Shown here: in pieces, positions 22,835 to 33,744 of the stretch
Layout of the letters: each line of letters begins with the position of its first letter
How positions within the stretch are numbered: the stretch's first letter is position 1
NCBI GenBank assembly: GCA_029168955.1
Contig: JAPDOI010000703.1
Span: 70,001-134,000, forward strand
Direction of reading: 5' to 3'
From: Aplectana chamaeleonis
Taxonomy: Eukaryota > Nematoda > Chromadorea > Rhabditida > Cosmocercidae
DNA length: 64,000 bases
Made by a program: the position numbers and the translations under genes
The notes under the pieces: generated by a model
What the model was told of the DNA's origin: nothing
Seen by the model: the letters and a program-made list of their open reading frames with translations, nothing else
Database searches by the model: none

Positions 22835-25224
22835 GACGTCGTACGTCCGTGCCGTGGCAGTGTGGAGGAAAGAAGACCACCTCCGTGCAAAGTGGCACTT
22901 CGCCATGTGGCTGACTACCCATGGAATAGAAACGTGCACCAGAAAGAACGTCACTTGACCGACGCGATTCGAAAGCAGAAAAGCAGCCATTACGGAGGGC
23001 CGAGTTAAGACCTTCTTTCCCAATGTCACCAGGGAAATCTTGGAGAAGATAAGGACAAGGGATGCAAAGAGAGTCGTAGATCACCTGGATCCGACTATTG
23101 CTGAGCTGGATAGTGAGATCAAGCGAGATCTGGACAAGCACAAGAAGGAGTGTTGGGAGAAATTCACGGAGAAGATGGATTTCAAGAGTGATGGAGCGTC
23201 AACTTGGAAAGTTCTTAAGAAGATCTCGGGCAAGAGCACCTCCACCAACTACTCTACGATCGAGTTCGAGAGTGGAGTCTTCAAATCGGGAAAGGAGGCT
23301 GCAACTGCTCTAGGAAAGAATTTTTTCATAACTCGGGCCAAGAGAGGGAAACAGAACCGAGTGACTGTAAGAGAGCTCTGTAAGCTGCCGCTCATGAGTG
23401 AAGCAGAAGCTGTGACGCCCGCACAGATTGAAAAGGTGATCAAAGAGATGCGCAACTCGAAAGCTGTAGGGCCGGATAACATTAGTCCAGCGGTCTTGAA
23501 GAAACTGCCGACTGAGATTATGCCAATCCCTGCTAACGTCATCAACACATCCTTTCGCACGTGCATCTTACCGCAGGACTGGAAAATGGCAAGCGTCGTT
23601 CCGTTGCCCAAGCCAGGTAAATCGCCTTCGACAGCTAAGGGATACAGGCCAATAAGCCTGTTATCACCAATCACAAAGGTCGCTGAGAAACTGGTGGTCA
23701 AGAAGCTGGCCGAGCATAATAACAATCAGCAGCACCAGCATGGATTCTGCAATTTACACTCTACCACCACGGCGCTGCTGGGGATTGTGAGCTACGTTTT
23801 GGATGGCTTCAACGCCACCAAGCCTAAACGCACTGTTGGAGTAGCCCTGGACCTCACGAAGGCGTTTGACACTGTCAACTTGGGCATGCTGTCTGAGAAG
23901 CTTTTGAGGTCAACCATCCCGCCTTGGCAGAAACGATGGATTACTGCACTCATCAAAGGGCGCCGAGCAAAAGTGCTGTTTCAGGGGCATGTCTCTAACA
24001 GCATCCCGATCGCTGCCGGTGTGCCTCAAGAAGGAGTCATATCGCCTGCTCTGTTCAGTCTTTACCTGGAAGATTTGCCCGTCCCCACAAGTGATATCAA
24101 AGTCGTTGCTTGTGCGGATGATATCACCATCCTGTGCCGAGACAGAGACATTAATATAGCTGCACGCAAGATCAATAGCTACCTCATCGTTCTGAAGAGC
24201 TTTCTCGATAATATGATGCTCACTGTCTCTGCCGCTAAATAATCTGTATCAGTTTTCTCCACTGACGCTAAGGAACACTGCGCTCACCCCGTTGTGAATT
24301 GGGAAGACGCTGGTCTGCCTGCCGCACGGTTCCCTAAGCTGCTCGGCCTAGTATTGGATCCTTCGCTGAGGTTCCACAAGAATACTGAGCAGAAACAGGC
24401 TACAGTGAAAGCAAAGCTCAACGTTCTACGAGCTCTGGGAGGAACGTCGTGGGGAAGTAGCAAGGAGACAATTTTGACTACCTACAAGGCAATATTGCAG
24501 CCGGCGTTGGAGTACGCTGCATCGGTATGGCAGCACATAATATCGGATTCATCGTGGACAAATATGCAGCGAGTCTAAAATGCTGCTCTTCGGATTGCCA
24601 CGGGGTGTGCTTAAAGCACCCCAGTGGAACATCTTCATGCTGAAGCCCGAATTCTGCCAGTTAAGGAGCACTGCCAACTCCAAGCGCAGCAACTGGTTAT
24701 TAACATTGTCAAGCAGCCTGACCACCCAATAAGAAGGATCATGAATCCCGTGAGAGAGAGAGAGAGAGACATATCAGAAGGCCTTTTGCGGATGCTCCCG
24801 AGAAAGTCAATATACAAAGATGGACGGACTCCCAACTGGATCGTCTGCGTCTTTTACGTGCAGAGCACACCAAGTTCGTCAGGGATCACTTGAGTAAGAT
24901 GACCGTCAATCCCATATTGGGGGTCGTACCTTCCATAGTCAGCAACACCGACATGGAACTCGGTAGGCGGGCTAGAAGTACCCTTGCCTCGTTACGCTGC
25001 GGTCATTCCCCTATGCTGATGTCATACTTGCATAAGATCGATCGCAGTAAGCCAGACGAGTGCCCGGACTGTGGTAGCCGTGGCCTCACAGCTGAACACC
25101 TATTCGATTGCCCAAAGAGGCCTACCACTCTTAAAATAATGGATTTGTGGACAAATCCGGTTTCAGTCGCCCGTTTCTTGAACCTTTGACGAAAACCTTC
25201 CTGCGGCCGCAAAGAAGAAGAAGA
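22835..25224 (+). mobile_element. LINE copy C, endonuclease deleted
   Basis: The first roughly 70 bases match the LINE 5' end (GTACGTCCGTGCCGTGGCAG). The sequence then jumps directly to the linker after the endonuclease (NVHQKERH in LINE A phase), so about 1 kb is deleted. RT follows at 23040-24242 with RPISLLSP, VALDLTKAFDTVN and GVPQEGVISPALFSLYL. The catalytic box reads CADDITI instead of YADD. Stops at 24240, 24576 and 24612 and a shift in a GA microsatellite (24753-24768) follow. The end has CPDCGSRGLTAEHLFDC, FLNL stop and an (AAG)n tail at 25211-25227. Confidence 0.85.
23040..24242 (+). pseudogene. LINE C reverse transcriptase fragment with mutated YADD
   Basis: A 400-codon open frame for the linker and most of RT. 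Two substitutions hit core positions: GVPQGG is GVPQEG, and YADD is CADD. The frame stops at TAA where the other copies read KSSVS. Without endonuclease it could not insert on its own. Confidence 0.75.
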
Positions 25225-25294
25225 AGAACGTGCTGATACGTTACGTTTCCCATTCACGGTTGGCACAAACTTGGTGCTATCTGTTATAAGGAGG

Positions 25295-25419
25295 TTTTTA
25301 GAGTTCCACCGCGGCGCGGCGCGATTTCATGGTTCATATGTGGATCGACGAGCGGCGCGTTATCGATCGATGCCCACAGAAAACATCTCATCGCGCCGCG
25401 CTGCGATGGAACTCTAAAA
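25295..25419. mobile_element. Short GC-rich hairpin MITE
   Basis: TTTTAGAGTTCCACCGCGGC at the left and the inverted GCGATGGAACTCTAAAA at the right make a strong stem, with arms of about 35 bases around a 55-base loop. I see no clear target duplication. Confidence 0.65.
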
Positions 25420-25797
25420 TAGGCCTAACACCCGTGCACCGGATCTGCGCCAGCCTTCAATAGGAAACGCAAAGCATCAGTGCGTTCCCCAGACACGGTA
25501 CACTGAATACCTCCCTTCTGATCGGCAGAACTGCGCCCTCAATCGGCCAAATAGCCGCACTTTTTCAACAGTACCAAAAAAACTCCTTGAAATCAAGGCA
25601 AAATATGAGTAAAAAACCAACTGATGAATACATTGAACGAAAAAAAACCAAAAGACACTCACCTTTTCACTGTTCTCCTCTCGTCCTTCATATTTGATGA
25701 CGTCTGAAATTAAAAGATCCAGATGGAATTAAAAAGTTTCATAGAGCATTCATAGAAAATTAGACTGCGCTACGACGGATGATCAGAACTACGGTTA

Positions 25798-26617
25798 TGG
25801 CCTATTCATACTTCCAACCTCTCGCTCTGCCAGAGCGGCCCGTGCGGAAAAAGTTGTGAGTATGAATAAAAACACAACCTCCCGCGCCTCCTGCCCTGCC
25901 ACAGAGTTGTCTCTGGAGCGTTCATACTACCCTCTCGCACCGCAGAGGCATTTGTTGGTAGCATTACTTGTTGCACTAAATTACGTCATATGAGTGTAGC
26001 GAGGCATCAGTGAAGGCGCGCAATACGCCATAGAAAATGTGCGGGACATAAGTGGGAGTGCGCCGAGCGTCGGGGAAAGTGTTTGGGACCTAAGTGGGAG
26101 TGCGCTGGGCGCCGCAGAAAGTGTGCGGGACCCGAGTGGGAGTGCGCCAGACGCCGTCTAATATGTGGGACCCAAATGAGAGTGCGCCGAACGCGGAACG
26201 TACGCAAAAAACCGACAAGGCTGTCTTGCGATTATGAATCTTGGCTCAAATCTAGTTGGAGGGGCCTTCCAAGATTCAATTCTTGAAATGAAAGCTGCCT
26301 CTGATATGGGTTTTTCGATAGCCTTATCAGTCATGGTCTATTTAGAAATCCTGTAGAATCCACCCCTCGATAGCCTTTACATACAACAGAACCAACATAT
26401 CTTATCAAACCTATCAAAGACCACCCGCATCGCTTCATTTCTAAAAACAACCCACCTATTTTCCGTACCTCTTGCTTTGCCATGGCGATGTCTCTGGAGC
26501 ATTCATACTTCACTGGCAGAGCGGGAGGAGCGGGAGGTCGAGTTTTGATTCATACTCACCTCTTTTGCCGAGCGGGCGGCTCTGGAAGAGCGAGAGGTTG
26601 GAAGTATGAATAGGCCC
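25798..26617. mobile_element. TTA-flanked MITE with about 45-bp TIR, 820 bp
   Basis: Ends read (T)GGCCTATTCATACTTCC and GGAAGTATGAATAGGCCC and are inverted over about 45 bases. TTA lies at 25795-25797 and 26618-26620. Subterminal CTCTGGAGC(G/A)TTCATACT and CGGGAGG words recur inside. An internal minisatellite lies at 26040-26195. There is no transposase; it is PIF/Harbinger-like by duplication length only. Confidence 0.8.
26040..26195 (+). repeat. 42-bp minisatellite inside the TTA MITE
   Basis: AGTGGGAGTGCGCC recurs at 26051, 26093, 26135 and (as AATGAGAG) 26175, a period of 42, 42 and 40 bases. Minus-strand translation repeats AHSHLGP every 14 residues, which follows from the period. Confidence 0.8.
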
Positions 26618-26620
26618 TTA

Positions 26621-26771
26621 AGCCCCTTTCATAGTTTGCCGGCCGACGTCGGACGACTCGTTATTAAATTTGATAAGTTAAGATAGATAAGATGGGTAGG
26701 GTAGGGTAGATAGATATTACATATTCGATAACGAGTCGTCCGACGTCGGTCGGGCAAGTGTGAAAGAGGTT
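26621..26771. mobile_element. 151-bp hairpin MITE abutting the previous element
   Basis: GCCGACGTCGGACGACTCGT is followed by its inverted copy ACGAGTCGTCCGACGTCGGT. The arms extend about 40 bases out to CCCCTTTCATA and its inverse. TTA borders both sides (26618-26620 and 26772-26774). The loop holds GATAAG/GGGTAG repeats. Confidence 0.75.
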
Positions 26772-26774
26772 TTA

Positions 26775-27413
26775 GGATCTTGTCTCCAAGAAGCCGCGAT
26801 GCAGCATTTGTCTTCTCGCTATCTTGAAGGCGGAGCGGATGCACGGTATGGTTGAGAAGGATTGAACGAAACACCAGGCGTGGCCTACCTAACTGATATG
26901 CTCATGAGATAAGATAAGTTTTGAATGATATTAATGATTTCATTCCACATATTTTACACATAATGCCAGCGTCAACTACAGCAGACCACACCGAGTTTTT
27001 TTCAACATCCCTCCTCCATGTTTTTGATGCGGATCGACCGGGGCAGCCACAGCCGGCCACGGCGTTTTTTTTTTCGACCAACCAGGGTCAAGCGGGACGT
27101 TGCATAGTTTTTTTGAAATCGGGGCGACACTCCCTCCAACATCATTTTTTTTCCAAAATCTTTAAAAAAAATTGCGACTCCACCCCGAGGCACGATATCT
27201 CGGCAGTTTATATTCGATTACTAAAACTGTCAGATGCCGAAAATTCGTTCAGTAGTCGCACTCAAACGTCTAAGTCCTGAGCAATGCTACGATCCTTCTT
27301 TTTGGTGACATACATATCAAGAATTTTCAAGATATCTTCACCAAATTTTTGTTTATGGTCCAAAACTTTCGCGATCCCTTATTCTTTGGAGGCGCAAAAA
27401 AGGTATTAGTTGA
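26775..27413. other. No feature seen
   Basis: About 640 bases with poly-T runs. The longest frames (119 and 63 aa) overlap on opposite strands and lack recognisable content. Confidence 0.5.
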
Positions 27414-27503
27414 CAAAAACCCTCTTCGCGGAGGGGTTGACGTCGGTTTGCACGGAGGCGATCTTCTTTCCTCCATACTGCCACGGCACAAACGTACGGC
27501 AGA
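27414..27503 (-). mobile_element. Isolated LINE 5' end (copy G)
   Basis: About 90 bases match the first part of LINE A and of the inverted arm of LINE F: TGACAAAAACCCTCTTCGCG through CACGGCACAAACGTACGGCAG. No 3' part is nearby, so it is either a deleted 5' inversion or a recombination remnant. Confidence 0.7.
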
Positions 27504-27734
27504 CCGTTGTTCATAACGTCGGAGTTACGAGTCGTAATTTACGACCCCTCTCTTTGTGACCGGAATTATTGAAAAATTAAGCGCCCCCTGAGTGATTTTT
27601 TCCGACATTTTTGAGCAGGGTCCGGCGGTTGCTATCCCCCACGAAAAAGTTGGGGACATTGTTTTTTATTTCAAAAAATGACAATTCTGGGAAGGGGACA
27701 AAAATGTTGGATTGAAAATGGGAATTTTCGCTTG

Positions 27735-28395
27735 AACGAATATTTTTGTATTCTCGTGTTATAAATTTTTAATTCTTTAGTCAACTTTTTTCAAACTGAA
27801 CATATTGATCTCACGATTAGCATAATGTTTCCGATTTTTTTTAGAGGTGAGGTTAGCTTTGGCTAACTGTTTCATCAATGTTTTTCCTGTTTGATGAAAC
27901 AAAAAACCCAAGAATTAAGATGAATTCAACATCAAACAGAAAAAAAATTAATGAAACAGTTACCCAAAGCTAATTTCACCTCTTAAAAAATCGAAAACAT
28001 TGTGCTGATGGTGAGATCAATAATGTCACTTTGGGAAAAAGTTGACTATAGAATTCAAATTATTGATTGAACAAATATTTCCGTATTGTCGAGTTATAAA
28101 TTTTCAATCCCGTAGTCAACTTTTTTTCACACCGAAAATATTGATTTTACTGTTATCACACATAAGGTTTTCAATTTTTTTAGAAAATGAAATAAGCTTT
28201 CGCCAACAGTTTAATTAATTCTTTTCCGTTTGACGAAAAAAAAAACAAGAATTGAGACGAACAAAAATTTAAGAAACAGTTAACAAAATCTAATTTCACC
28301 TCTGAAAAAATTAAAACCTTATCATAACCGCGAGATTATGACTTTCAGCTTAAAAGAAGTTGACTATGGGATTAGACATTTATAACACACGACTA
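27735..28395. repeat. Two tandem AT-rich palindromic elements
   Basis: The first palindrome spans about 27770-28057 with centre near 27913; TTAGTCAACTTTTT pairs with AAAAAGTTGACTATAG over arms of roughly 130 bases. The second spans about 28105-28385 with centre near 28245 and arms related to the first. The repeat period is about 335 bases. Fold-back elements or a duplicated MITE are both possible. Confidence 0.7.
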
Positions 28396-28940
28396 CTGAA
28401 ACGGTTGTTAAATTAATAATTTTTTCAAGCAGTTATGGAGTCAAAATCATTTTTTTGATCAGAAAAACTGCGAAACTATAACAAACACATGAAAAACGCA
28501 ATCAGAAACCACGGTGAACAACACATACAAAATGAAAATAAAAATTCTTTTAACGCTTTATTATTATGATAATATTCTTTCCACCGTATTTTCATCCAAA
28601 TTTAAAAGAAGTCATCCGATTTTCGATAAAACCCCACGAAGCCTTCGATGAAACAAATTTACAGAACAGCTTCAAATTCATTACCCTTAGCCAAATCAAT
28701 GCAGTTTAACCCTTTTATTGGGTTATTCGGATCAAGAAACGAATCAAGAAACGAAGTAATAATAAAGAAAAAAATGGAAACGGTGGAAACGGAAATGATG
28801 AAAATAATCAGCTGTGAGGCGCCGCGCGCGACACGCCGCGCCGCGCGCAACACGCCGCGCTGCGTATCGACAACGCTGAAGAGTTGAGGCGCAGCCACCG
28901 CCGCGGATTTCTGGTCGCGCCGTTTCCATTCTTTATATAT
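28396..28940. other. AT-rich stretch with a GC-rich CGCGCC knot, no gene
   Basis: 28815-28925 is a CGCGCCGCG-rich island in otherwise AT-rich sequence. No coding, RNA or TIR signature stands out. Confidence 0.45.
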
Positions 28941-28944
28941 AAGA

Positions 28945-28945
28945 T

Positions 28946-28984
<39 letters not shown>

Positions 28985-29032
28985 TTATTTATTTTTATTT
29001 GTTTATTTATTTATTTATTTATTCGTTTATTT
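28945..29032. repeat. (TTTA)n microsatellite, imperfect
   Basis: About 20 copies of TTTA with a few interruptions (TTTATTATTT, TTTG, TTCG). Confidence 0.95.
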
Positions 29033-29355
29033 ATACTAGAAATAAATTCACGCCTCAAAACATGAAACACAAACAAAGAAATGGCATTAGGACTGTTATA
29101 ACACCTAACAGCAGCACACGAAAAAAATAGCTAGACCAATGAGTTAATTTCTAAAGTACCTGTCAGCTTTTTAAACGGACCCAAGGAGTGTGGTAAAGCG
29201 TGCTTCTTTGACAGTTTCAAGAATTCAGAACCAGCTCTATGTGTGAAAAACGATGAGCATAGACGAGTTCATAGACGAGAAACATTCACACGAACAGTTG
29301 CGCGCTTGGCGATCGCAAACGATTACACGAGAGACAGTCGGCGATTTTCGCCAAG

Positions 29356-29754
29356 GTGCACCATCGCTTAATCTGCGTCGCGATTAGTTTGTGTGCTCGT
29401 TGTTACTGCAAAATACATTTTGACGCCCAAGTTCGTACTTACTCGTTAGACTCGACACTGCACCTTAATTTCCGTCGCACATACGAAATGGGGGCCAAGA
29501 GGGTAACTCCCACTATAACACAACGAGTTGCCTTGAGCATAATCGGCGCCCACCTCAACCAACCGAACTACGCGATTCAGACCGATAAAACAATTCTAGG
29601 CTGCTTATATCAGTGGAATATGCATACGAAGTCAAACGTTGATGAGTCGTTAACGTCATGTGAAGAGCTGACGATGAGTGGGAGAGGAAAACACACTCAA
29701 GGTTGGCGCCTTGTTTCCCAAGGTCACGCTCACCGACGCATATGGTTTCCGTAG
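29356..29754 (+). other. Open frame of 132 codons, unrecognised, weak helix-turn-helix look
   Basis: The middle part (RVTPTITQRVALSIIGAHL and NVDESLTS) has the spacing of an N-terminal DNA-binding segment of IS630/Tc1-type transposases. It lacks the catalytic part, and I could not confirm the match. It lies between a (TTTA)n tract and a TA-flanked MITE. It could equally be a chance frame. Confidence 0.25.
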
Positions 29755-29805
29755 TATATTTAGTCTAACATATGGGCCAATTGGCTGCTAAGGGTTGCTT
29801 GTTTA

Positions 29806-30297
29806 AAAGGCAGGGTTCACGATAAAAAAAAATGTGTTCCAGATTACACTAAGAAAGGGTAGTGGAGGGGCACACTGTAACGTTGACGTCGAAATAACGC
29901 ATGAAAACGGGCCAGGAAGAGCTTCAAAAGGAGCCAGACATTGCTACTTTGAGCGCTACGCAAACCCGAAAAGCCCACTGCCCGCCCTCCGACGTGAACA
30001 TTTGAAGACTCGAGGTCGTGAGGTGAGCGATGGTTCCCGATTAATAGCCCCGTTCTTCCCCTCATTCTCAACTTCCCTTTTTACTTAGGTCGGCTCGCAT
30101 ACATCGACTGCAAAATACAAAAGTTTCAAGCCTCAGACAACTCGTCTACCATGCTTCCCTAGCTCAATATTCGGGGGACCATAACTCCGTTTCCACAAGG
30201 TCTTTTACGAATCCAGAGACATCATTGAAGTTAGCATGAGAACGTTTACAGGATAGGCGGTAAAACAGAAAAATATTTTCGTCGTGAACACTGGCTT
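29806..30297. mobile_element. AAGGCAG MITE, copy 2, TA-flanked
   Basis: Left end AAAGGCAGGGTTCACGAT and right end CGTCGTGAACACTGGCTTT, with TA outside each. The interior is an inverted-orientation relative of the copy at 30842. Confidence 0.8.
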
Positions 30298-30663
30298 TAA
30301 GAAGACAGGCAGTGTGACTACATGGGAAGTGAGTAATTTGCCCATCTGGTCGCTGAGAGGGTTGCATCACTTTCTCTTTTAATTAGGGATTAGAATTTTA
30401 ACTAAGCTTGGAGGTTTTTTGTAATTATGAAGCCTCTTTCAGAGAACAGGGTGTAACATGCTCCAAACAAATTGTTGTCTATCGTTAGCGACGACGTTTC
30501 GCCATATTATGATCAACACTTAAATTCTGCGTCAAAATAGTTTATCTTTCTCTGAGCAGAACCATGGAGAGTCTGGGCTTTCTTATAGTGAAAAGCTTCT
30601 GGGGACTTCATGGGTCATCTACCGGAGCAAAAGTTAGTTGAGAGGTGCCAAGTCTACTGACTA

Positions 30664-32184
30664 GGAAACCTCGCATGGCCAACCACACCATTCAAAAGAT
30701 GATGAAGGATTTCTGGTCAATTCTGCTCCGCTGTCTCCGAATCTGACATAGGATTTTGCTACGGACTTCTCTTAACGAAGTTACAAGCATTTTTGAAGCT
30801 TCGTGAAAAGGTAAAGGAGAAGGTAGGGTAGTCAATTTTTAAAGGCAGTGTTCACGATGAAAATTGTTTTTCTGTTTTTCCGCCTATCTTGAAAACGGCC
30901 CCATGCTGATTCCAATGGTGTCTCTGAAATCATACAAGACCTTCTGTGAACGCAGGTATGGTCCCTCAAAGATTGAGCTATGGAAACATGGTGGACGAGT
31001 TGTCCAAGGCTTGTAACTTCCGTCTTTTGCAGCCGATCTATGCGAGCTGACCTGAGTAAAGAGAGAAGCTGAGAATGAAGGGAAGAACGGGGCTAATGAT
31101 TAAAAATCATCGCTCATCTCACGATCTCGAGCATTCATTTGTTCACGTCGGTGGGCGTGTGATGCGCTTTTGGGGTTTTCAATGCGCTCGAAGTTGCAAC
31201 TTCGGGCTCTTTTGGGGCTCTTCCTGGCTCGTTTTCATGCGTTCTTTCGACGTCAACGTTACAGAGTGTCTCTCCACTACCCAATCCCAGTGGAATTTCG
31301 AAAACTTTTTTTACCGTGAACACTGCCTTTAAGGTATTTGAAAAAAATTGGATTCGGCCCAAAACTTTCAACTGGGGGTTATTCAGGGCGCTGAACGCGA
31401 ATCTAGGGTGTGCCTTTTAATTGACTTTACCTACCTTAAAACTTTGAAAATCAAAAAATGGGCCCTAAATTCGTGTTCGGCGTCCCAAATAACACCCACA
31501 AAGAAATTTTGAGCCAAAGCCGAGACTTAGACCATGCTACTGTATACCCACCGTAACCTAAAGAAATCTATCAAAAATCGATAAACGGATTGCAGATTCG
31601 TGTTCAGCACTGCAAATAACCCCCAGACCAACAATTTGAGCCACATCTATCGTAGCAGTAACACTCCGGAAATCGGCAAACGTTTCGAGTTGCCATCAAA
31701 TTTTTCCCCCGACGAGAAGCTGTGAACGAATCAAGTCGAAAAGCTCGGAAAATCGTCAAATATACCCCAGATTCGTGATCAGCGCCCCAAATAACCTAAC
31801 TGGAAGGATTTTGAGTGAAATCTGCAATATTTTTAACGCTTTCATAGGTGCCCAACCGAATAAGCGCCCAACCGAAAATCCGCACAATTCCAAAACGCTA
31901 TCAGTCAGTCTGTGCAAAGTTTGGAAAATGTGACTTCACCCAAAATTTGCTCAGTGGGGTAGTTATGGGCGCTAAACACAAGCACGAGGTCTTTTTCCGA
32001 ATATCGAAAACCCTAATGCGCGTTTTTAACAGAAAAACGGCAGGAAACACGAACTTTGACAGGCTATAACTTTTTTCGCTGATGCCTTAGCTAAGCTCGA
32101 GTTCAGATTCGAAGAGATCGTGCCAGAATTGACTAGAAAACATTTATCAGCTTTCTGATCCGGGGTACATCATGCGAGGTTCCC
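30664..32184. mobile_element. Long-TIR TA element, copy interrupted by an AAGGCAG MITE
   Basis: Ends GGAAACCTCGCATG and CATGCGAGGTTCCC are flanked by TA. The body (31333-32090) aligns over about 650 bases with the copy at 44061-44992, including GGGCGCTGAACGCGAATCT and CGTGTTCGGCGTCCCAAATA. The left part is split by the MITE at 30842-31329. No transposase. Confidence 0.75.
30842..31329. mobile_element. AAGGCAG MITE, copy 3, nested, with empty-site support
   Basis: AAGGCAGTGTTCACGATG at the left and ACCGTGAACACTGCCTT at the right are flanked by TA (30840-30841, 31330-31331). The homologous element at 44222 reads CAATTTTTAGGGTGTTTGG with no insert, so the TA duplication is confirmed by an empty site. 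Confidence 0.85.
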
Positions 32185-32185
32185 T

Positions 32186-33095
32186 AGCGAGCACAGCGGG
32201 TAGGGTGGAACAACCTCGTGGATTGTGCTCAAAACTTTTCTATAGAATTTTGATGCCGGGCGTTGTCGCGCTGAAATCCCACCTTTCAATACGTTTTTTG
32301 TCCAATGTGGACATTTGGGTTTCAATTCTCGGCTCATTCACATATGTTGCTATTGAAAACGCTCAGAGAGGATCGTTGCAATCCTAGTGACCTAGTGATT
32401 TCGATTATCACCAGCAGCGGAACGGGGGAACTTGGTGAAATATAACTAGTGATAAGGAGGTTTCGACGAAAAAGCCATCGTTCCGCGCTGTGATAACCGA
32501 TAGCATGAGTTCACTTGGAACGAAACAGAGAATAATATAAGTTGGCCAGTGTATATTACTTGTGAATTATCTCGACCCATGTATGTTAAATGTAATATCT
32601 CGGCCCCTCGCTCGCAGGCCAAATGTCGCACGTAATATGTTTCTGACGGTGAAATTATAATACTTGTAACATAAGAGACGGTTACAGTATATTTGTAATA
32701 CATCTCCGCCAATGTGAACTACATGTGAATTACCTCTACTCAAGTAAATTACAAGTAGTATAAGTGTGAAATAATTCAAACACCCTCAGCAACTGAAGGC
32801 GCATGCTGAACACGTTCTCCAAACCTGCACAGCATACGGGCCGTCGAGTACTTGGCGATGAGCGCAGTACATTGGATTGGCATTTGACTAGCCCTGGTCG
32901 TAATATATATATAGATATAATAAGCGGCGAGGTGGTGTGTCTGACCGGTGTCTGACCGTACGTCTGACCGACGTCTGACCGGGTGTTTAAATTTCCCGCA
33001 ATTTTCGTTTCCATGAGTCAGAGCGCGTTATTGTTTCACACAATACACAGAGAAGGTCAAGGAAAGAGAGTTAGGTTTAGGGGGAGCGCGCACAG
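32186..33095. other. Mixed sequence with TTAC-rich stretch and GTCTGACCG repeats
   Basis: 32520-32780 has words like those of the TTACATGTAAC element (ATTACTTGTGAATTATCTC, AATTACAAGTAGTATAA), but I find no TIR. GTCTGACCG occurs four times at about 12-base spacing between 32938 and 32983. No gene seen. Confidence 0.5.
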
Positions 33096-33099
33096 CACT

Positions 33100-33742
33100 G
33101 CTATCGTGGTGGGATCATCATAGCTATTGCATATCGCGTCCTTTGAAGTTTCTCAGTGAAGAATCGTGGTGGGACCACCGAGGGTGTTGCATATTGCGTC
33201 CTTCAAAGTTTCTCAGTGAAGAATCGTGGTGAGACCACCGAGGGTGTTGCATATTGCGTCCTTTATAGTTTCTCAATGGCGAATCGTGGTGGGACCACCA
33301 TAGTAGTTGCATATTGCGTCCTTCAAAATTTCTCAGTGGAGATTCGTGGTGGGACCACCGAGGGTGTTGCATATCGCGTCCTTTGAAGTTTCTCAGTGAA
33401 GAATCGTGGTGGGACCACCGAGGGTGTTGCATATTGCGTCCTTCAAAGTTTCTCAGTGGAGATTCGTGGTGGGACCACAGTAGTAGTTGCACATTGCGTC
33501 CTTTAAAATTTCTCAGTGGAGATTCGTGGTGGGACCACCGAGGGTGTTGCATATCGCGTCCTTTGAAGTTTCTCAGTGAAGAATCGTGGTGGGACCACCA
33601 AGGGTGTTGCATATTGCGTCCTTTAAAATTTCTCAGTGGCAAATCGTGGTGGGACCACCGTAGTAGTTGCATATTGCGTCTTTTAGAATTTCTCAGTGGC
33701 GATTCGTGATGGGACCACAGTAGTAGTTGCATATTGCGTCCT
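33100..33742. repeat. 60-bp tandem repeat with 180-bp higher-order period
   Basis: About 10.7 copies of a 60-base unit (GCATATTGCGTCCTT, TTCTCAGTG, ATCGTGGTGGGACCACC). There are substitutions but no indels over 600 bases. Units ending AGGGTGTT (type a) and TAGTAGTT (type b) follow the order a-a-b three times (33181-33360, 33361-33540, 33541-33720). Because 60 is a multiple of three, frames stay open on both strands; on the minus strand 33732-33124 reads a 20-residue repeat with WSHHDSSLRNFKGRD. I cannot say whether it is translated. Confidence 0.9.
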
Positions 33743-33744
33743 AT

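Noticed and set aside
26921..27280. 119-codon frame
   Set aside because: It crosses poly-T runs, overlaps an opposite-strand frame and lacks any motif.
33124..33732. Neuropeptide-precursor idea for the 20-residue repeat (NFKGR before each unit)
   Set aside because: The residue after the supposed amidation site is inconsistent, there is no signal peptide, and frames on the other strand are equally open.
33100..33742. CRISPR-like array
   Set aside because: Units are contiguous with no unique spacers, and the genome is eukaryotic.
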